From Rhizobium sp. Leaf453 (GTDB lineage: Bacteria; Pseudomonadota; Alphaproteobacteria; Rhizobiales; Rhizobiaceae), in the NCBI RefSeq assembly GCF_001425605.1, contig NZ_LMRG01000023.1, positions 196,420 to 260,419 on the forward strand: DNA of 64,000 bases. Direction: 5' to 3'. The position numbers were made by a program, and so were the translations under genes. Position 1 is the stretch's first letter, and every line of letters begins with the position of its first letter. The notes beneath the pieces are model-generated. The model was not told where the DNA came from and ran no database searches. It saw only the letters and a list, made by a program, of their open reading frames with translations. Shown piece by piece: positions 42,045 to 50,900 of this stretch.

Positions 42045-43235
42045 ATGGCGGAAACATTCGATTTTATCATTGTCGGCAAAGGCATGATGGGGGCGGCCGC
42101 CGCCCGGCATCTGGCATCAAGCGGCGCCCGGATCGCGCTGATCGGGCCGGATGAGCCGCAGGACTGGGGAAATCATCAAGGCGTCTACTCCAGCCATTAC
42201 GACAATGGCCGGATCACCCGGACGATCGATCCGGATCCGGTCTGGGCTCTTCTGGCCCGCCGTTCGATCGAGCGTTACGGCAAGATCGAATCCGAAAGCG
42301 GCATCGGCTTCTATAGCGAAGCGGGGTGCCTGATCACCGGCCCCGCGCCGGGTGGTTCGGATCCCTATCTGGAGCAGGTCATCGCCGCGCGTGACCGGTT
42401 GGGTGTCGATGCACCGTTCTTCGAGGCGCGCGATATTCCCGCCCGGTTTCCCTGGTTCCAGTTTCCGCAAGGGTATTGCGGTGTTTTCGAGTCGCGCGAT
42501 GCCGGGTACATCAATCCCCGCAAACTGGTCGAAGCGCAGGTCACCCTGGCGGAGAAGGCTGGCGTGACGGTGGTGCGCTCAGAGGTTTCGGCGGTGGTTC
42601 GCGTCGGCGGCGTCGTCAATGTCCGGACAATCGACGCCAAGGTCTTTTCTGCCGGCCGGGCTCTGATTGCCGCTGGTGGCTTCTCGATCGCGGGGCAATT
42701 GCTGCCGCGACCGCTGGATCTGACGGTCAAGGCGCGCACGGTATTGTTCGCCGAGATCGCCGAGGCCGATCTTGAGCGGTTTGCCGGCATGCCGTCCCTG
42801 ATCGAGGCGGCTCCCGAGCAGGACCAGAGCTACTATCTCCTGCCGCCCATCCGTTATCCCGACGGAAAATTCTACATCAAGATCGGTGGTGACCCGAGCG
42901 ACATCAACATCGGCAGCGAGCCGGATGTCCGCGCTTGGTTCCGTGGCAAAGCGAACAAGGCTGCTGCCGATCACATGCAGGGTCTTCTCGCGCGCGCCAT
43001 GCCATCCCTGCAGCCGGCATCGCTGACCTGGAAGCCGTGTGTCACCACGTTCACCCGGCATGGCTATCCCTATATCGGCTTTGCCGATTCGGGGCGCATC
43101 GCCGTGCTGACCGGTGGCAACGGTGCAGCCGCCAAGAGTTCGGACGAGATCGGCAGGCTGGGGGCGCTTCTGCTTCAGGACGGCGTACTCGACGCGCCGG
43201 AATACGAGACGGATTTCGCCGTCTGCTTCCGCTAA
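42045..43235 (+). CDS. FAD-dependent oxidoreductase (sarcosine-oxidase-like DAO)
   Basis: The 396-residue protein has the N-terminal FAD loop FIIVGKGMMGAAAARHLASSGA (about 7-28), a central insert and the C-terminal GNGAAAKSSDEIG segment of the DAO/sarcosine oxidase family (SoxA, N-methyltryptophan oxidase). The first glycine motif is GKGMMG instead of GxGxxG with G at position 1, still compatible with FAD binding. It would oxidise an N-methyl or other secondary amine with oxygen, giving peroxide. GAGGAG lies 11 bases before the ATG. It is a single-gene unit with a very strong terminator directly after the stop. Confidence 0.83.
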   Translation: MAETFDFIIVGKGMMGAAAARHLASSGARIALIGPDEPQDWGNHQGVYSSHYDNGRITRTIDPDPVWALLARRSIERYGKIESESGIGFYSEAGCLITGPAPGGSDPYLEQVIAARDRLGVDAPFFEARDIPARFPWFQFPQGYCGVFESRDAGYINPRKLVEAQVTLAEKAGVTVVRSEVSAVVRVGGVVNVRTIDAKVFSAGRALIAAGGFSIAGQLLPRPLDLTVKARTVLFAEIAEADLERFAGMPSLIEAAPEQDQSYYLLPPIRYPDGKFYIKIGGDPSDINIGSEPDVRAWFRGKANKAAADHMQGLLARAMPSLQPASLTWKPCVTTFTRHGYPYIGFADSGRIAVLTGGNGAAAKSSDEIGRLGALLLQDGVLDAPEYETDFAVCFR

Positions 43236-43276
43236 AGCAGCGTTCCCTGAATGCGTCGTATTCAGGGAACGCTGCT
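43236..43276 (+). terminator. Long perfect hairpin after the oxidoreductase gene
   Basis: Seventeen-bp perfect stem (43236-43252 and 43260-43276) with a 7-base loop, starting at the base after the stop codon. No T-run follows, but a stem of this length should stop or slow transcription and shields rnpB from read-through. Confidence 0.75.
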
Positions 43277-43314
43277 CTCGCAGCGCCAGTCTTTCAACCT
43301 TTTTGCTTTTGGCG

Positions 43315-43343
43315 CTGGCAATTGGTCGGAGGCTCGGTTATGC
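43315..43343 (+). promoter_or_regulatory. Possible promoter of rnpB
   Basis: CTGGCA and TTATGC are separated by 17 bp; the predicted start would be close to 43351, where the RNase P RNA begins. Confidence 0.35.
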
Positions 43344-43350
43344 AGCGCCT

Positions 43351-43747
43351 GCCAGTTGGCCGGGCAGCCGCGCTCCGCTAGGACCGAAAGGTTGCGGGGG
43401 GAGGAAAGTCCGGGCTCCACGGAAAAACGGTGCCGGATAACGTCCGGCGGGGGCGACCTCAGGGAAAGTGCCACAGAGAGAATACCGCCTGCATCCGTGT
43501 AGGTAAGGGTGAAAGGGTGGGGTAAGAGCCCACCGCGCGCATGGCAACATGGGTGGCAAGGCAAACCCCACCGGGAGCAAGACCGAATAGGGATGACGCG
43601 GTTCGCGCAAGCGGACCGGCCTTTTCCGGGCCAGTCATCCGGGTGGGTTGCAGGAGGCAGCGCGCAAGCGTTGTCCCAGATGAATGGCTGCCACGTTTCG
43701 GCTTTCGGGCCGGAGCCATACAGAACCCGGCTTACAGGCCAACTGGC
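43351..43747 (+). ncRNA. rnpB: RNase P RNA (M1 RNA)
   Basis: The catalytic RNA of RNase P, which removes 5' leaders of pre-tRNAs. The conserved P4/J core GAGGAAAGTCCGGGCTCC is at 43401-43418. The 3' signature ACAGAACCCGGCTTACAGGCC is found near 43720-43740, including the second half of P4. The ends pair as helix P1: GCCAGTTGGCC (43351-43361) with GGCCAACTGGC (43737-43747). Length near 397 nt fits the alphaproteobacterial A type. Protein frames read through this stretch are spurious. Confidence 0.95.
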
Positions 43748-43899
43748 AAATTCTCTCTTCGTCAAAGCCTTCGACGGACGATTTTACAAATCGCGTATCC
43801 GTTTGAATGCCCGTTCTTTTTAGATTTTACTAAAATTTAATGTGTTGATTTTTTGTCTTGTGGATTCGGCTATGAATCCAATGTCTTGGCACTCCAATC

Positions 43900-43914
43900 G
43901 TAACCATTTGTTAA
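43900..43914 (+). promoter_or_regulatory. CtrA-like box before mraZ
   Basis: GTAA-N7-TTAA matches the CtrA consensus TTAA-N7-TTAA at 7 of 8 fixed bases. It overlaps a TGTTAA-AC-TTAACA dyad (43909-43922). Its place 50-100 bp before the predicted mraZ promoter supports cell-cycle control; binding is unproven. Confidence 0.35.
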
Positions 43915-43932
43915 ACTTAACAGACTATCAAT

Positions 43933-43966
43933 ATTTGCTCGACGCGCATGCTGAAATAGAGCAAAT
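43933..43966. promoter_or_regulatory. Inverted repeat flanking the mraZ promoter region
   Basis: Eight-bp perfect arms ATTTGCTC and GAGCAAAT with 18 bp between, directly before the CCCA repeats. It could be an additional operator; function unknown. Confidence 0.35.
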
Positions 43967-44000
43967 CCCATTGACGCCCATATGGTCCCATGCTATCCCA
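43967..44000. promoter_or_regulatory. Four-unit MraZ operator before mraZ
   Basis: CCCA occurs at 43967, 43977, 43987 and 43997 at an exact 10-bp period; on the other strand this is TGGG repeated with 6-base spacers, the same design as the TGGGN5 repeats bound by MraZ in E. coli. TTGACG (43971-43976) and a TATCCC 17 bp later lie in the same stretch, so a bound MraZ would block the promoter. It is 174 bp before the mraZ ATG, which leaves a long leader. Confidence 0.7.
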
Positions 44001-44173
44001 ATCATGCACTGCACAAGGGCTGATTAAGGCCCATTCACCGCAAGTTTCGGGATCGCCCTGCCAGGGGTTTTCGCGCGGACATGTCGTCCGTCGTTGGAGT
44101 GCTGTGTATTGTTTTGAGGGTGCGCGCGGGCTGTTGGGGCCGGCATGTCTACCGGAAACGGCTGTATTGCGTC

Positions 44174-44614
44174 ATGAACCGCTTCCTATCGCATGCGACA
44201 AATCGGATCGATACGAAGGGGCGGGTGTCTGTTCCCTCGATGTTTCGTTCAGTTCTGTCGGCGCTCGATATTCGGGAGCTTTACTGCTTCCAGGATTTTG
44301 TTTTTCCGGCTATCAGCGCCGGCGGTCCGGATTTGCTGGATCGTTTCGAAAGGCAAATCATTGGCGAGGATCCCTTCTCGCCTCAGGCCAATCAGATGTC
44401 GCTCCTGGTTCATGGGGGCGGGGTCTTCATGAAGCTCGATCAGGAAGGCCGGTTGATGGTTACGGATTTTATCCGCGATTTCGCCGGAATCACTACGGAG
44501 GTCACCTTCGTGGGGCGGGCGGATCATTTTCAGTTGTGGGCGCCGCACGTGTTTCTCGAGACGCAGGCGGCGGCGCGGGAAGAGCGCAGGTTGCGAGGTC
44601 TGCGTTCGGACTAG
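44174..44614 (+). CDS. mraZ: MraZ, transcriptional regulator of the dcw cluster
   Basis: MraZ is an AbrB-fold, ring-forming DNA-binding protein that represses the division and cell-wall cluster. The 146-residue product starts [21 protein letters not shown], the usual first AbrB repeat, with a second repeat around residues 80-125 ([19 protein letters not shown]). The frame is open upstream to 44081, but that part has no family similarity, so the ATG at 44174 is chosen. It is the first gene of the dcw cluster and is followed by rsmH after 14 bp. A four-unit repeat upstream fits autoregulation. Confidence 0.95.
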   Translation: MNRFLSHATNRIDTKGRVSVPSMFRSVLSALDIRELYCFQDFVFPAISAGGPDLLDRFERQIIGEDPFSPQANQMSLLVHGGGVFMKLDQEGRLMVTDFIRDFAGITTEVTFVGRADHFQLWAPHVFLETQAAAREERRLRGLRSD

Positions 44615-44628
44615 AGTGGAGAAGCGGA

Positions 44629-45654
44629 ATGATGGCGGATCAAGGCGGAGGTTCTACTGATGCCGATGGCGGACCGGTCCGTCACATTCCGGTTCTTCTC
44701 CCCGAGGTTCTGGCCAGTCTCGATCTGGCTGCCGGAAAAGTCATTCTCGATGGCACCTTCGGGGCAGGCGGCTATACATCCGCCATTTTGGCGACCGGCG
44801 CCGATGTGATCGCGCTCGATCGCGATCCGGCGGCCATCGCGGGCGGTCAGTCTTTGGTCGAAGCGAGTGGCGGCCGTCTCAAGCTCATTCATTCCCGGTT
44901 TTCCGATCTGGCGCAGCATGCGCCGGAAGGTGGGCTCGACGGGATCGTGCTCGATATCGGCGTCTCCTCGATGCAGATCGATGAAGCGGATCGCGGCTTT
45001 TCCTTCCAGCGCAAGGGACCGCTCGACATGCGCATGTCGTCAGACGGCGTTTCCGCCGCCGATGTCGTCAATCGCGCCAAGGTTTCGAATCTCACCCGCA
45101 TCTTCGGGTTTCTGGGCGAGGAGCCGCAATCCGGCCGTATCGCCCGTGCCATCGAAAAGCGCCGCCTTGAGGAGCCCTTTGTCACCACGCGCGATCTCGC
45201 CGGCCTGATCGAACTCGTCACGCCGCGCAAGGCCAAGGACAAGATTCACCCCGCCACACGCGTCTTCCAGGCGCTGCGCATCTTCGTCAACGACGAACTG
45301 GGCGAGCTTGCCCGTGCGCTGTTTGCCGCCGAGCGTGTGCTGAAGCCCGGCGGCCGACTGACCGTTGTGACATTCCATTCGCTCGAAGATCGCATCGTCA
45401 AGAAATTCTTCCTGGATCGGGCCGGCAAGGCGTCCGGTTCCCGTCATCTTCCCATCGCACATGAACGCGCGGCAACTTTCGCACCAGTTGGAAAGTCCAT
45501 GGTGGCGGCCAGCGAAGAAGAAGCGTCCCGCAATCCGCGTGCCCGATCCGCAAAAATGCGCGTCGGTGCCCGGACCAATGCCCCGCACGAGGCAGATGAT
45601 CTGTCCATATTCGATTTGCCCAACCTTGCGAGCCTTGGAAAGATGGGGAGCTGA
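44629..45654 (+). CDS. rsmH: 16S rRNA m4C1402 methyltransferase
   Basis: RsmH (MraW) methylates N4 of C1402 in 16S rRNA. The 341-residue product shows the family order: [13 protein letters not shown] (about 19-31), the SAM loop [14 protein letters not shown] (about 41-54), [11 protein letters not shown], and the C-terminal [14 protein letters not shown]. The ATG at 44629 is followed at once by a second ATG; either is possible, and both are a short distance after the mraZ stop. The frame stays open far upstream (to 43990) through rnpB-promoter DNA, which is not coding. It is the second gene of the dcw cluster. Confidence 0.95.
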   Translation: MMADQGGGSTDADGGPVRHIPVLLPEVLASLDLAAGKVILDGTFGAGGYTSAILATGADVIALDRDPAAIAGGQSLVEASGGRLKLIHSRFSDLAQHAPEGGLDGIVLDIGVSSMQIDEADRGFSFQRKGPLDMRMSSDGVSAADVVNRAKVSNLTRIFGFLGEEPQSGRIARAIEKRRLEEPFVTTRDLAGLIELVTPRKAKDKIHPATRVFQALRIFVNDELGELARALFAAERVLKPGGRLTVVTFHSLEDRIVKKFFLDRAGKASGSRHLPIAHERAATFAPVGKSMVAASEEEASRNPRARSAKMRVGARTNAPHEADDLSIFDLPNLASLGKMGS

Positions 45655-45657
45655 GAC

Positions 45658-46071
45658 ATGTTGCGTACTTTGGACATCGTCCTGATCGTCGTCATGACGG
45701 CCGCCGCGACGGTTACCTATACGATCAAGCACCAGGCCGAGAACAAGCTGGAAGAGGTGCGCAAGCTGGAAGCCGAGATCAAGCTCGAGGAAGACACGAT
45801 CGATCTTCTGCGGGCCGACTGGGCGCTCCTGACGCAGCCGAACCGGCTGGAAAAGCTGGTGGGTATCTATCAGCAGGATCTGCAGCTGGTGCCGACTGCA
45901 TCGACCCAGATCGCACGTCCGGAAGAGCTTCCGATGCTCAGGGCCGATCTGCCGCCGCCAGAGGATGTTCTGGAGGCAATGGGCATGGCCAAGAGCAAGG
46001 GCAAGTCGAAGAAGGCGCCGATCAAGATCGACGATACGGACGACCTTGAAACGGGTTCGGTGGCGCGCTGA
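45658..46071 (+). CDS. ftsL: Cell division protein FtsL
   Basis: FtsL joins FtsQ and FtsB in the divisome and activates FtsWI. The 137-residue product has one transmembrane helix (LDIVLIVVMTAAATVTYTI, about 5-23) followed by a leucine-rich coiled coil (about 27-70, AENKLEEVRKLEAEIKLEEDTIDLL). A charged, lysine-rich tail is typical of rhizobial FtsL. Sequence is poorly conserved in this family, so the identification rests on the position between rsmH and ftsI, the length and the topology. Its stop overlaps the ftsI start by 1 bp. Confidence 0.85.
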   Translation: MLRTLDIVLIVVMTAAATVTYTIKHQAENKLEEVRKLEAEIKLEEDTIDLLRADWALLTQPNRLEKLVGIYQQDLQLVPTASTQIARPEELPMLRADLPPPEDVLEAMGMAKSKGKSKKAPIKIDDTDDLETGSVAR

Positions 46072-47816
46072 TGTCTTTTCTGTCTCGTATCATGGTCGTC
46101 AAGAGCAAGGCGCACTTCTCCGCCGGTGGCAACAACCATCCCGGCGATCTCGGTCGTCCTTTCGAAGGTACACGCAAGCGCAACAACAGTCAGGCGAGAA
46201 GCCGCGTTGCGATCGTCATCATCAGTTTTACCGCCGTCTATTGCGTGATTGGCGGACGTCTCGTCCAATATGGTCTGGCGAAGCCGGAAACCGTTTCGAG
46301 CATCGGCCGTGGCGACAATTTGATGGCGTCGCGCCCGGACATCCTGGACCGCAACGGTGAAATTCTCGCGACCGACATCCGGACCGTCTCGCTCTACGCC
46401 GAGCCGCACAAGATCGTCGATGCCGATGATGCCGTCGAGCAGCTCGCAACCGTCCTGCCCAATCTCAATGTCGCCGACATCTACAACAAGCTGAAATCGC
46501 AATCGCGCTTCCAGTGGCTGCGTCGCCAGCTGACGCCGAAGCAGCAGAGCGAAATTCTCGCACTTGGTATTCCCGGCATCGGTTTCCGTCCGGAAAAGCG
46601 CCGATTCTACCCTGGTGGGGCGACCGCGTCGCACATCGTCGGCCATGTCAATGTCGACAACCGTGGCGTCGCCGGCATGGAGCGCTATATCGACAGCCAG
46701 GGGCTCGCCGATCTTGCCGCCATCGGCATGACCAGCGATGCCAAGCTGGAGCCGGTAAGGCTGTCTATCGACCTGCGCGTGCAGAACATCCTGCGCGACG
46801 TCGTCGTCGATGCGATGGGGAAGTTCAAGTCTCTGGCCGCTGGCGGCGTGGTGATGGACGTCAAGACCGGCGAAATTCTCGCCATGGTCTCCTATCCGGA
46901 TTATGATCCCAACAAGCCGGCCGATGGCGCCAAGGAAGGGTGGATGAACCGCATGTCGAACGGCACGTTCGAAATGGGTTCGACCTTCAAGTCCTTTACA
47001 ACGGCGATGGCGCTCGATTCCGGCAAGGTGAAGCTCACCGACAGTTTCGATGCCCGCTTCCCGATCCGCATCGGAGGTTTCACCATCAAGGATTTCCACG
47101 GCAAGCATCGCGTGCTCAGTGTGCCGGAAATCTTCCAGTATTCGTCCAACATCGGAACGGCCAAGATGGCCGATATCGTCGGCATCGCCGGACACAAGGA
47201 ATTCCTGACACGGCTCGGCCTGCTGACAAAGATCCCGACGGAACTGCCGGAAATCAAGATGCCGAGCCAGCCGCGGGAATGGAAGAAGATCAACTCGATC
47301 ACCATTTCGTTCGGTCACGGTGTTTCGACGACCCCGCTGCAGACGGCGGTTGCCGGCGCTGCACTGATAAACGGCGGTAACCTGATCGAGCCGACTTTCC
47401 TGCCGCGCACGGAAGAACAGGCCGCGGCGGTCTCGACGCCCGTCATCAAGAAATCGACGAGCGATGACATGCGCTTCCTGTTCCGCTGGAACGGCGTCAA
47501 CGGTTCCGGCAAGAATGCGCGCGTGCCCGGCTACAATGTCGGCGGCAAGACTGGAACGGCGGACAAGGTCAAGAATGGCCGCTATTCGAGTGACGCCAAC
47601 TTCAATGCCTTCCTCGCCGGCTTCCCGATCGACAATCCGCGTTATGTCGTCCTGACCTTCATCGACGAGCCGAAAACCGACAAGGGCAATGGTGCGGCAC
47701 TCGCCGGTAATACGGCCGCTCCCATGGTGCGTGATATCATCAGCCGCTCTGCGCCGCTGCTCGGTGTCGAGCCCAAGTTCGGTGAAGACGGTTCTGCCTT
47801 GCTTGTGTCTTATTGA
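46071..47816 (+). CDS. ftsI: Septal transpeptidase FtsI (PBP3)
   Basis: FtsI crosslinks septal murein with FtsW. The 581-residue product has a cytoplasmic tail (about 1-44), one transmembrane helix (VAIVIISFTAVYCVIGG, about 46-62), a dimerisation region (about 88-230) and the transpeptidase domain with the nucleophile motif STFK (304-307), SSN (358-360) and KTG (490-492). It starts with an ATG overlapping the ftsL stop by one base. The basic cytoplasmic tail is longer than in E. coli. Confidence 0.96.
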   Translation: MSFLSRIMVVKSKAHFSAGGNNHPGDLGRPFEGTRKRNNSQARSRVAIVIISFTAVYCVIGGRLVQYGLAKPETVSSIGRGDNLMASRPDILDRNGEILATDIRTVSLYAEPHKIVDADDAVEQLATVLPNLNVADIYNKLKSQSRFQWLRRQLTPKQQSEILALGIPGIGFRPEKRRFYPGGATASHIVGHVNVDNRGVAGMERYIDSQGLADLAAIGMTSDAKLEPVRLSIDLRVQNILRDVVVDAMGKFKSLAAGGVVMDVKTGEILAMVSYPDYDPNKPADGAKEGWMNRMSNGTFEMGSTFKSFTTAMALDSGKVKLTDSFDARFPIRIGGFTIKDFHGKHRVLSVPEIFQYSSNIGTAKMADIVGIAGHKEFLTRLGLLTKIPTELPEIKMPSQPREWKKINSITISFGHGVSTTPLQTAVAGAALINGGNLIEPTFLPRTEEQAAAVSTPVIKKSTSDDMRFLFRWNGVNGSGKNARVPGYNVGGKTGTADKVKNGRYSSDANFNAFLAGFPIDNPRYVVLTFIDEPKTDKGNGAALAGNTAAPMVRDIISRSAPLLGVEPKFGEDGSALLVSY

Positions 47817-47881
47817 CCATGGAATGACAATCTGGAGGATTCGCCGCCCGGCGCATCGGTTTGTTTTTGAAAAGTGCTTCC

Positions 47882-49342
47882 ATGAAGATCCAGGACCTGA
47901 TCGGGAACGATTTCCCGGAAATTGCCGCGCAGCTGAACCCTGAAACCGGCAATATCGACATTTCCTCAATCACCGCCGATAGCCGGCATGTTGGTCCGGG
48001 CTCCCTGTTCGTCGCATTGTCCGGTACCAGGGCCGATGGCAGCGCCTTCATCGCCGATGCGATCGCGCGCGGTGCAGCGGCGGTGGTTGCCGGCGCAAAG
48101 CCGGCTGGCGAAACGGCGGTGCCGGTGCTGGTTGCCGAGATGCCGCGACGGGTTCTGGCTCTGGCCGCCGCCAATTTCTACGGACTGCAGCCGCACACGA
48201 TGGTTGCCGTCACCGGAACGGCCGGCAAGACCTCGGTCGCATCCTTCACCCGCCAGATCTGGGCTCATGCAGGCTTTGCGGCTGCGATGATCGGCACGAC
48301 CGGTGTCATCGCACCCGGCCGCAACGATTACGGCTCGTTGACGACGCCGGATCCGGTATCGCTGCACAAGCTTCTCGCCGAACTCGCCGAATCCGGCGTG
48401 ACCCACGCGGCAATGGAAGCGTCCAGCCATGGGCTGGACCAGTATCGCCTGGATGGCGTTCGCCTTGCTGCGGCCGGTTTCACCAATCTCGGGCGCGACC
48501 ACATGGATTACCATCCGACCATCGAGGACTACATGGCCGCCAAAACGCGGCTTTTCGACGGTGTCTTGCCGAAGGGATCGCCGGCGGTGATCTTCGCGGA
48601 TGATGCCTGGTCGGGGCAGGCGATTGCCGCAGCCGAGGCGGCCGGCCAGGAGGTCCTGACCGTCGGCCGCAAGGGCGAATATCTGACACTCAAGCGGGTC
48701 GAACATTTCCGCCACAAGCAGATTGCCGAAATCCATGTCGGCGACGCAATCTTCGAGGTTCACCTGCCGCTGGCCGGTGATTTCCAGATTGCCAATGCGC
48801 TGGTCGCTGCCGGGCTGGCCATGTCGACCGGCGTCGGTACCAAGGCGACGATGGCCGCGCTCGAAAAGCTTCAGGGCGCCTCCGGCCGCCTCGAACTGGT
48901 CGGTCATACCGATGATGGCGCGCTGGCCTATGTCGATTACGCGCACAAGCCCGATGCGCTGGAAAACGTGCTGACCTCGGTTCGCCCTTTTACTACAGGC
49001 CGTATCATCGTGGTTTTCGGCTGCGGTGGCGACCGCGACAAGGGCAAGCGCCCGATCATGGGCGAGATCGCGACAAGGCTTGCCGACGTCGTGATCGTCA
49101 CGGACGACAATCCGCGTTCGGAAGTGCCTGCCACCATCCGCAGTGAAATCATGGGAGCCGCCAAGGGTGCCATTGAGATCGGCGATCGTGCCGAGGCGAT
49201 CAAGGCCGCCGTCGACATGCTGAAATCAGGCGACACGTTGATCGTCGCCGGCAAGGGGCACGAGGAAGGCCAGACGGTCGGTACGGTGACGCTGCCATTC
49301 TCCGATCATGCCGAACTTCGAAATGCACTGGGAGGGCATTGA
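47882..49342 (+). CDS. murE: UDP-MurNAc-L-Ala-D-Glu:meso-DAP ligase
   Basis: MurE adds the third amino acid of the murein stem peptide. The 486-residue product has the N-terminal UDP-binding domain, the ATP loop TGTAGKTS (111-118, with Ala where Asn is usual), [11 protein letters not shown] and, near 395-405, DDNPRSEVP; the DNPR motif marks meso-diaminopimelate as the substrate. The frame is open from a TTG at 47861; the ATG at 47882 is chosen because the family begins with a similar MKIQDL-type start, but no strong ribosome site decides it. Its end is followed immediately by murF. Confidence 0.95.
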   Translation: MKIQDLIGNDFPEIAAQLNPETGNIDISSITADSRHVGPGSLFVALSGTRADGSAFIADAIARGAAAVVAGAKPAGETAVPVLVAEMPRRVLALAAANFYGLQPHTMVAVTGTAGKTSVASFTRQIWAHAGFAAAMIGTTGVIAPGRNDYGSLTTPDPVSLHKLLAELAESGVTHAAMEASSHGLDQYRLDGVRLAAAGFTNLGRDHMDYHPTIEDYMAAKTRLFDGVLPKGSPAVIFADDAWSGQAIAAAEAAGQEVLTVGRKGEYLTLKRVEHFRHKQIAEIHVGDAIFEVHLPLAGDFQIANALVAAGLAMSTGVGTKATMAALEKLQGASGRLELVGHTDDGALAYVDYAHKPDALENVLTSVRPFTTGRIIVVFGCGGDRDKGKRPIMGEIATRLADVVIVTDDNPRSEVPATIRSEIMGAAKGAIEIGDRAEAIKAAVDMLKSGDTLIVAGKGHEEGQTVGTVTLPFSDHAELRNALGGH

Positions 49343-49343
49343 T

Positions 49344-50777
49344 TTGAGCTTTCTCTGGACAACAAGCGACCTGATGGCAGCCATGCATGGCCGCCCCATG
49401 GGCAGTCTCCCCGAGGGCATTACCGGCATCTCTATCGACAGTCGCTCTCTCGGCAAGGGCGAGGCCTTCTTCGCCATCAAGGGCGACCGCGTCGATGGTC
49501 ATGACTATGCCGGTGTCGCGATGGCCAATGGCGCGGCACTGCTGGTTGTCAGCGAAGCAAAGCTGCCGGCGCTCGGCCGACTGAATGCGCCGATGATCGT
49601 CGTCGATGACGTACTCGATGCCATGGTCCGCCTCGGTTGCGCCGCACGCGACCGTAGCGCTGCCAAAATCATCGCCGTCACCGGTTCGGTCGGCAAGACG
49701 ACGACGAAGGAAATGCTGCGCCATGTGCTCGAGCCGTCGGGCCGCGTGCATGCGTCGGTCGCGTCCTTCAACAATCACTGGGGCGTGCCGCTGACCCTGT
49801 CGCGCATGCCGGAAAACACCGATTTCGGCATTTTCGAAATCGGCATGAACCATGCCGACGAAATCCGGCCGCTGGTCAAGATGGTACGCCCGCATGTGGC
49901 AATCATCACCACGATCGCCGCAGCCCATCTCGGCAATTTCAAGGATCTCGGCGAGATCGCGGCCGCCAAGGCCGAGATCATGGAAGGCCTCGTCGATGAC
50001 GGCCACCTGATCCTCAATCGCGACAACGACCAGTTCGACCTACTAGAAAAGACCGCTCAAGCGCAGGGGATCGCCCATGTGCACAGTTTCGGCAGCAGCC
50101 CGAAAGCCGATTTCCGCATGGTCGAGTTTACCGGTGGATCGGAAGGTGCGGTGCTTTGGGCTGTCATCGACGGCAAGACGCTGGAAATCCTGATGGGAGC
50201 GCCCGGGCGTCATATTGCTGAAAATGCTTTGGCCGCCATCGGTGCTGCGAGCTTGGTCGGTGCTGACATGGAAGCGGTACTGACGGCGCTTGCCACTCTT
50301 CACCCGGAGAAGGGACGCGGCGCACGCCATCACCTTTCCATCGGCTCAGGCTCGTTCACGCTGATCGACGAAAGCTACAACGCCAATCCGGCCTCCATGC
50401 GGGCTGCGATCGCACTGCTCAGGGATGCCGAGGTTTCGGGCGAGGGACGGCGGATCGCCGTGCTCGGCGACATGCTGGAAATGGGCGAGTTCTCTGGCCG
50501 GGTTCACGCCGAACTGGCGGCTCCGCTGATCGAGGCCTGCATCCGCGACGTTTGGCTCGCCGGACCGGAAATGGCGCATCTGCGCGATGCACTGCCTGGC
50601 GACATCAATGTTGTCTATCGCGAGACCGTCGATGCGCTGAAGGAATTCGCGATGGCGTCGATCGCTGTGGGGGACGCGGTGATGATCAAGTCCTCGAAGG
50701 GAACCGGCTGCGGCAGGATCGTCACGGCTCTTCTCGATGCATATCCGGAATTATCCGGAGCAGAACAGACACAATAG
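49344..50777 (+). CDS. murF: UDP-MurNAc-tripeptide:D-Ala-D-Ala ligase
   Basis: MurF finishes the stem pentapeptide by adding D-Ala-D-Ala. The 477-residue product has the N-terminal domain with GISIDSRSLGKGEAFFAIKGDR (about 28-49), the ATP loop VTGSVGKTTTKEML (about 111-124) and IDESYNANPASMRAA (about 340-354). An ATG at 49308 lies inside murE; the TTG at 49344, 2 bp past the murE stop and 8 bases after GGGAGGG, gives the usual start SFLWTTSDLMAAM. The TTG is therefore preferred. Together with murE and mraY it forms the murein-precursor part of the cluster. Confidence 0.94.
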   Translation: MSFLWTTSDLMAAMHGRPMGSLPEGITGISIDSRSLGKGEAFFAIKGDRVDGHDYAGVAMANGAALLVVSEAKLPALGRLNAPMIVVDDVLDAMVRLGCAARDRSAAKIIAVTGSVGKTTTKEMLRHVLEPSGRVHASVASFNNHWGVPLTLSRMPENTDFGIFEIGMNHADEIRPLVKMVRPHVAIITTIAAAHLGNFKDLGEIAAAKAEIMEGLVDDGHLILNRDNDQFDLLEKTAQAQGIAHVHSFGSSPKADFRMVEFTGGSEGAVLWAVIDGKTLEILMGAPGRHIAENALAAIGAASLVGADMEAVLTALATLHPEKGRGARHHLSIGSGSFTLIDESYNANPASMRAAIALLRDAEVSGEGRRIAVLGDMLEMGEFSGRVHAELAAPLIEACIRDVWLAGPEMAHLRDALPGDINVVYRETVDALKEFAMASIAVGDAVMIKSSKGTGCGRIVTALLDAYPELSGAEQTQ

Positions 50778-50900
50778 GCATAGGACAATAGCTTTCGAGC
50801 CGATGTCCGGTGCTAACACTTTTGATACCACGCAGTTATTCTTCCATTCGGTGATTCTGATGGATGGAATCTGCAACGAACCTTTGGGGAAAGGTCCCTC

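Noticed and set aside
43509..43840. Short open frames inside the RNase P RNA
   Set aside because: The stretch is rnpB; conserved RNA core and P1 pairing explain the sequence.
43990..44628. 213-codon N-terminal extension of rsmH
   Set aside because: It overlaps the MraZ operator region and mraZ itself in another frame; RsmH similarity starts only at about 44629.
45870..47969. 699-codon open frame on the minus strand opposite ftsI
   Set aside because: Antisense to ftsI with its complete transpeptidase motifs; composition rich in Arg/Asp and no recognisable domain.
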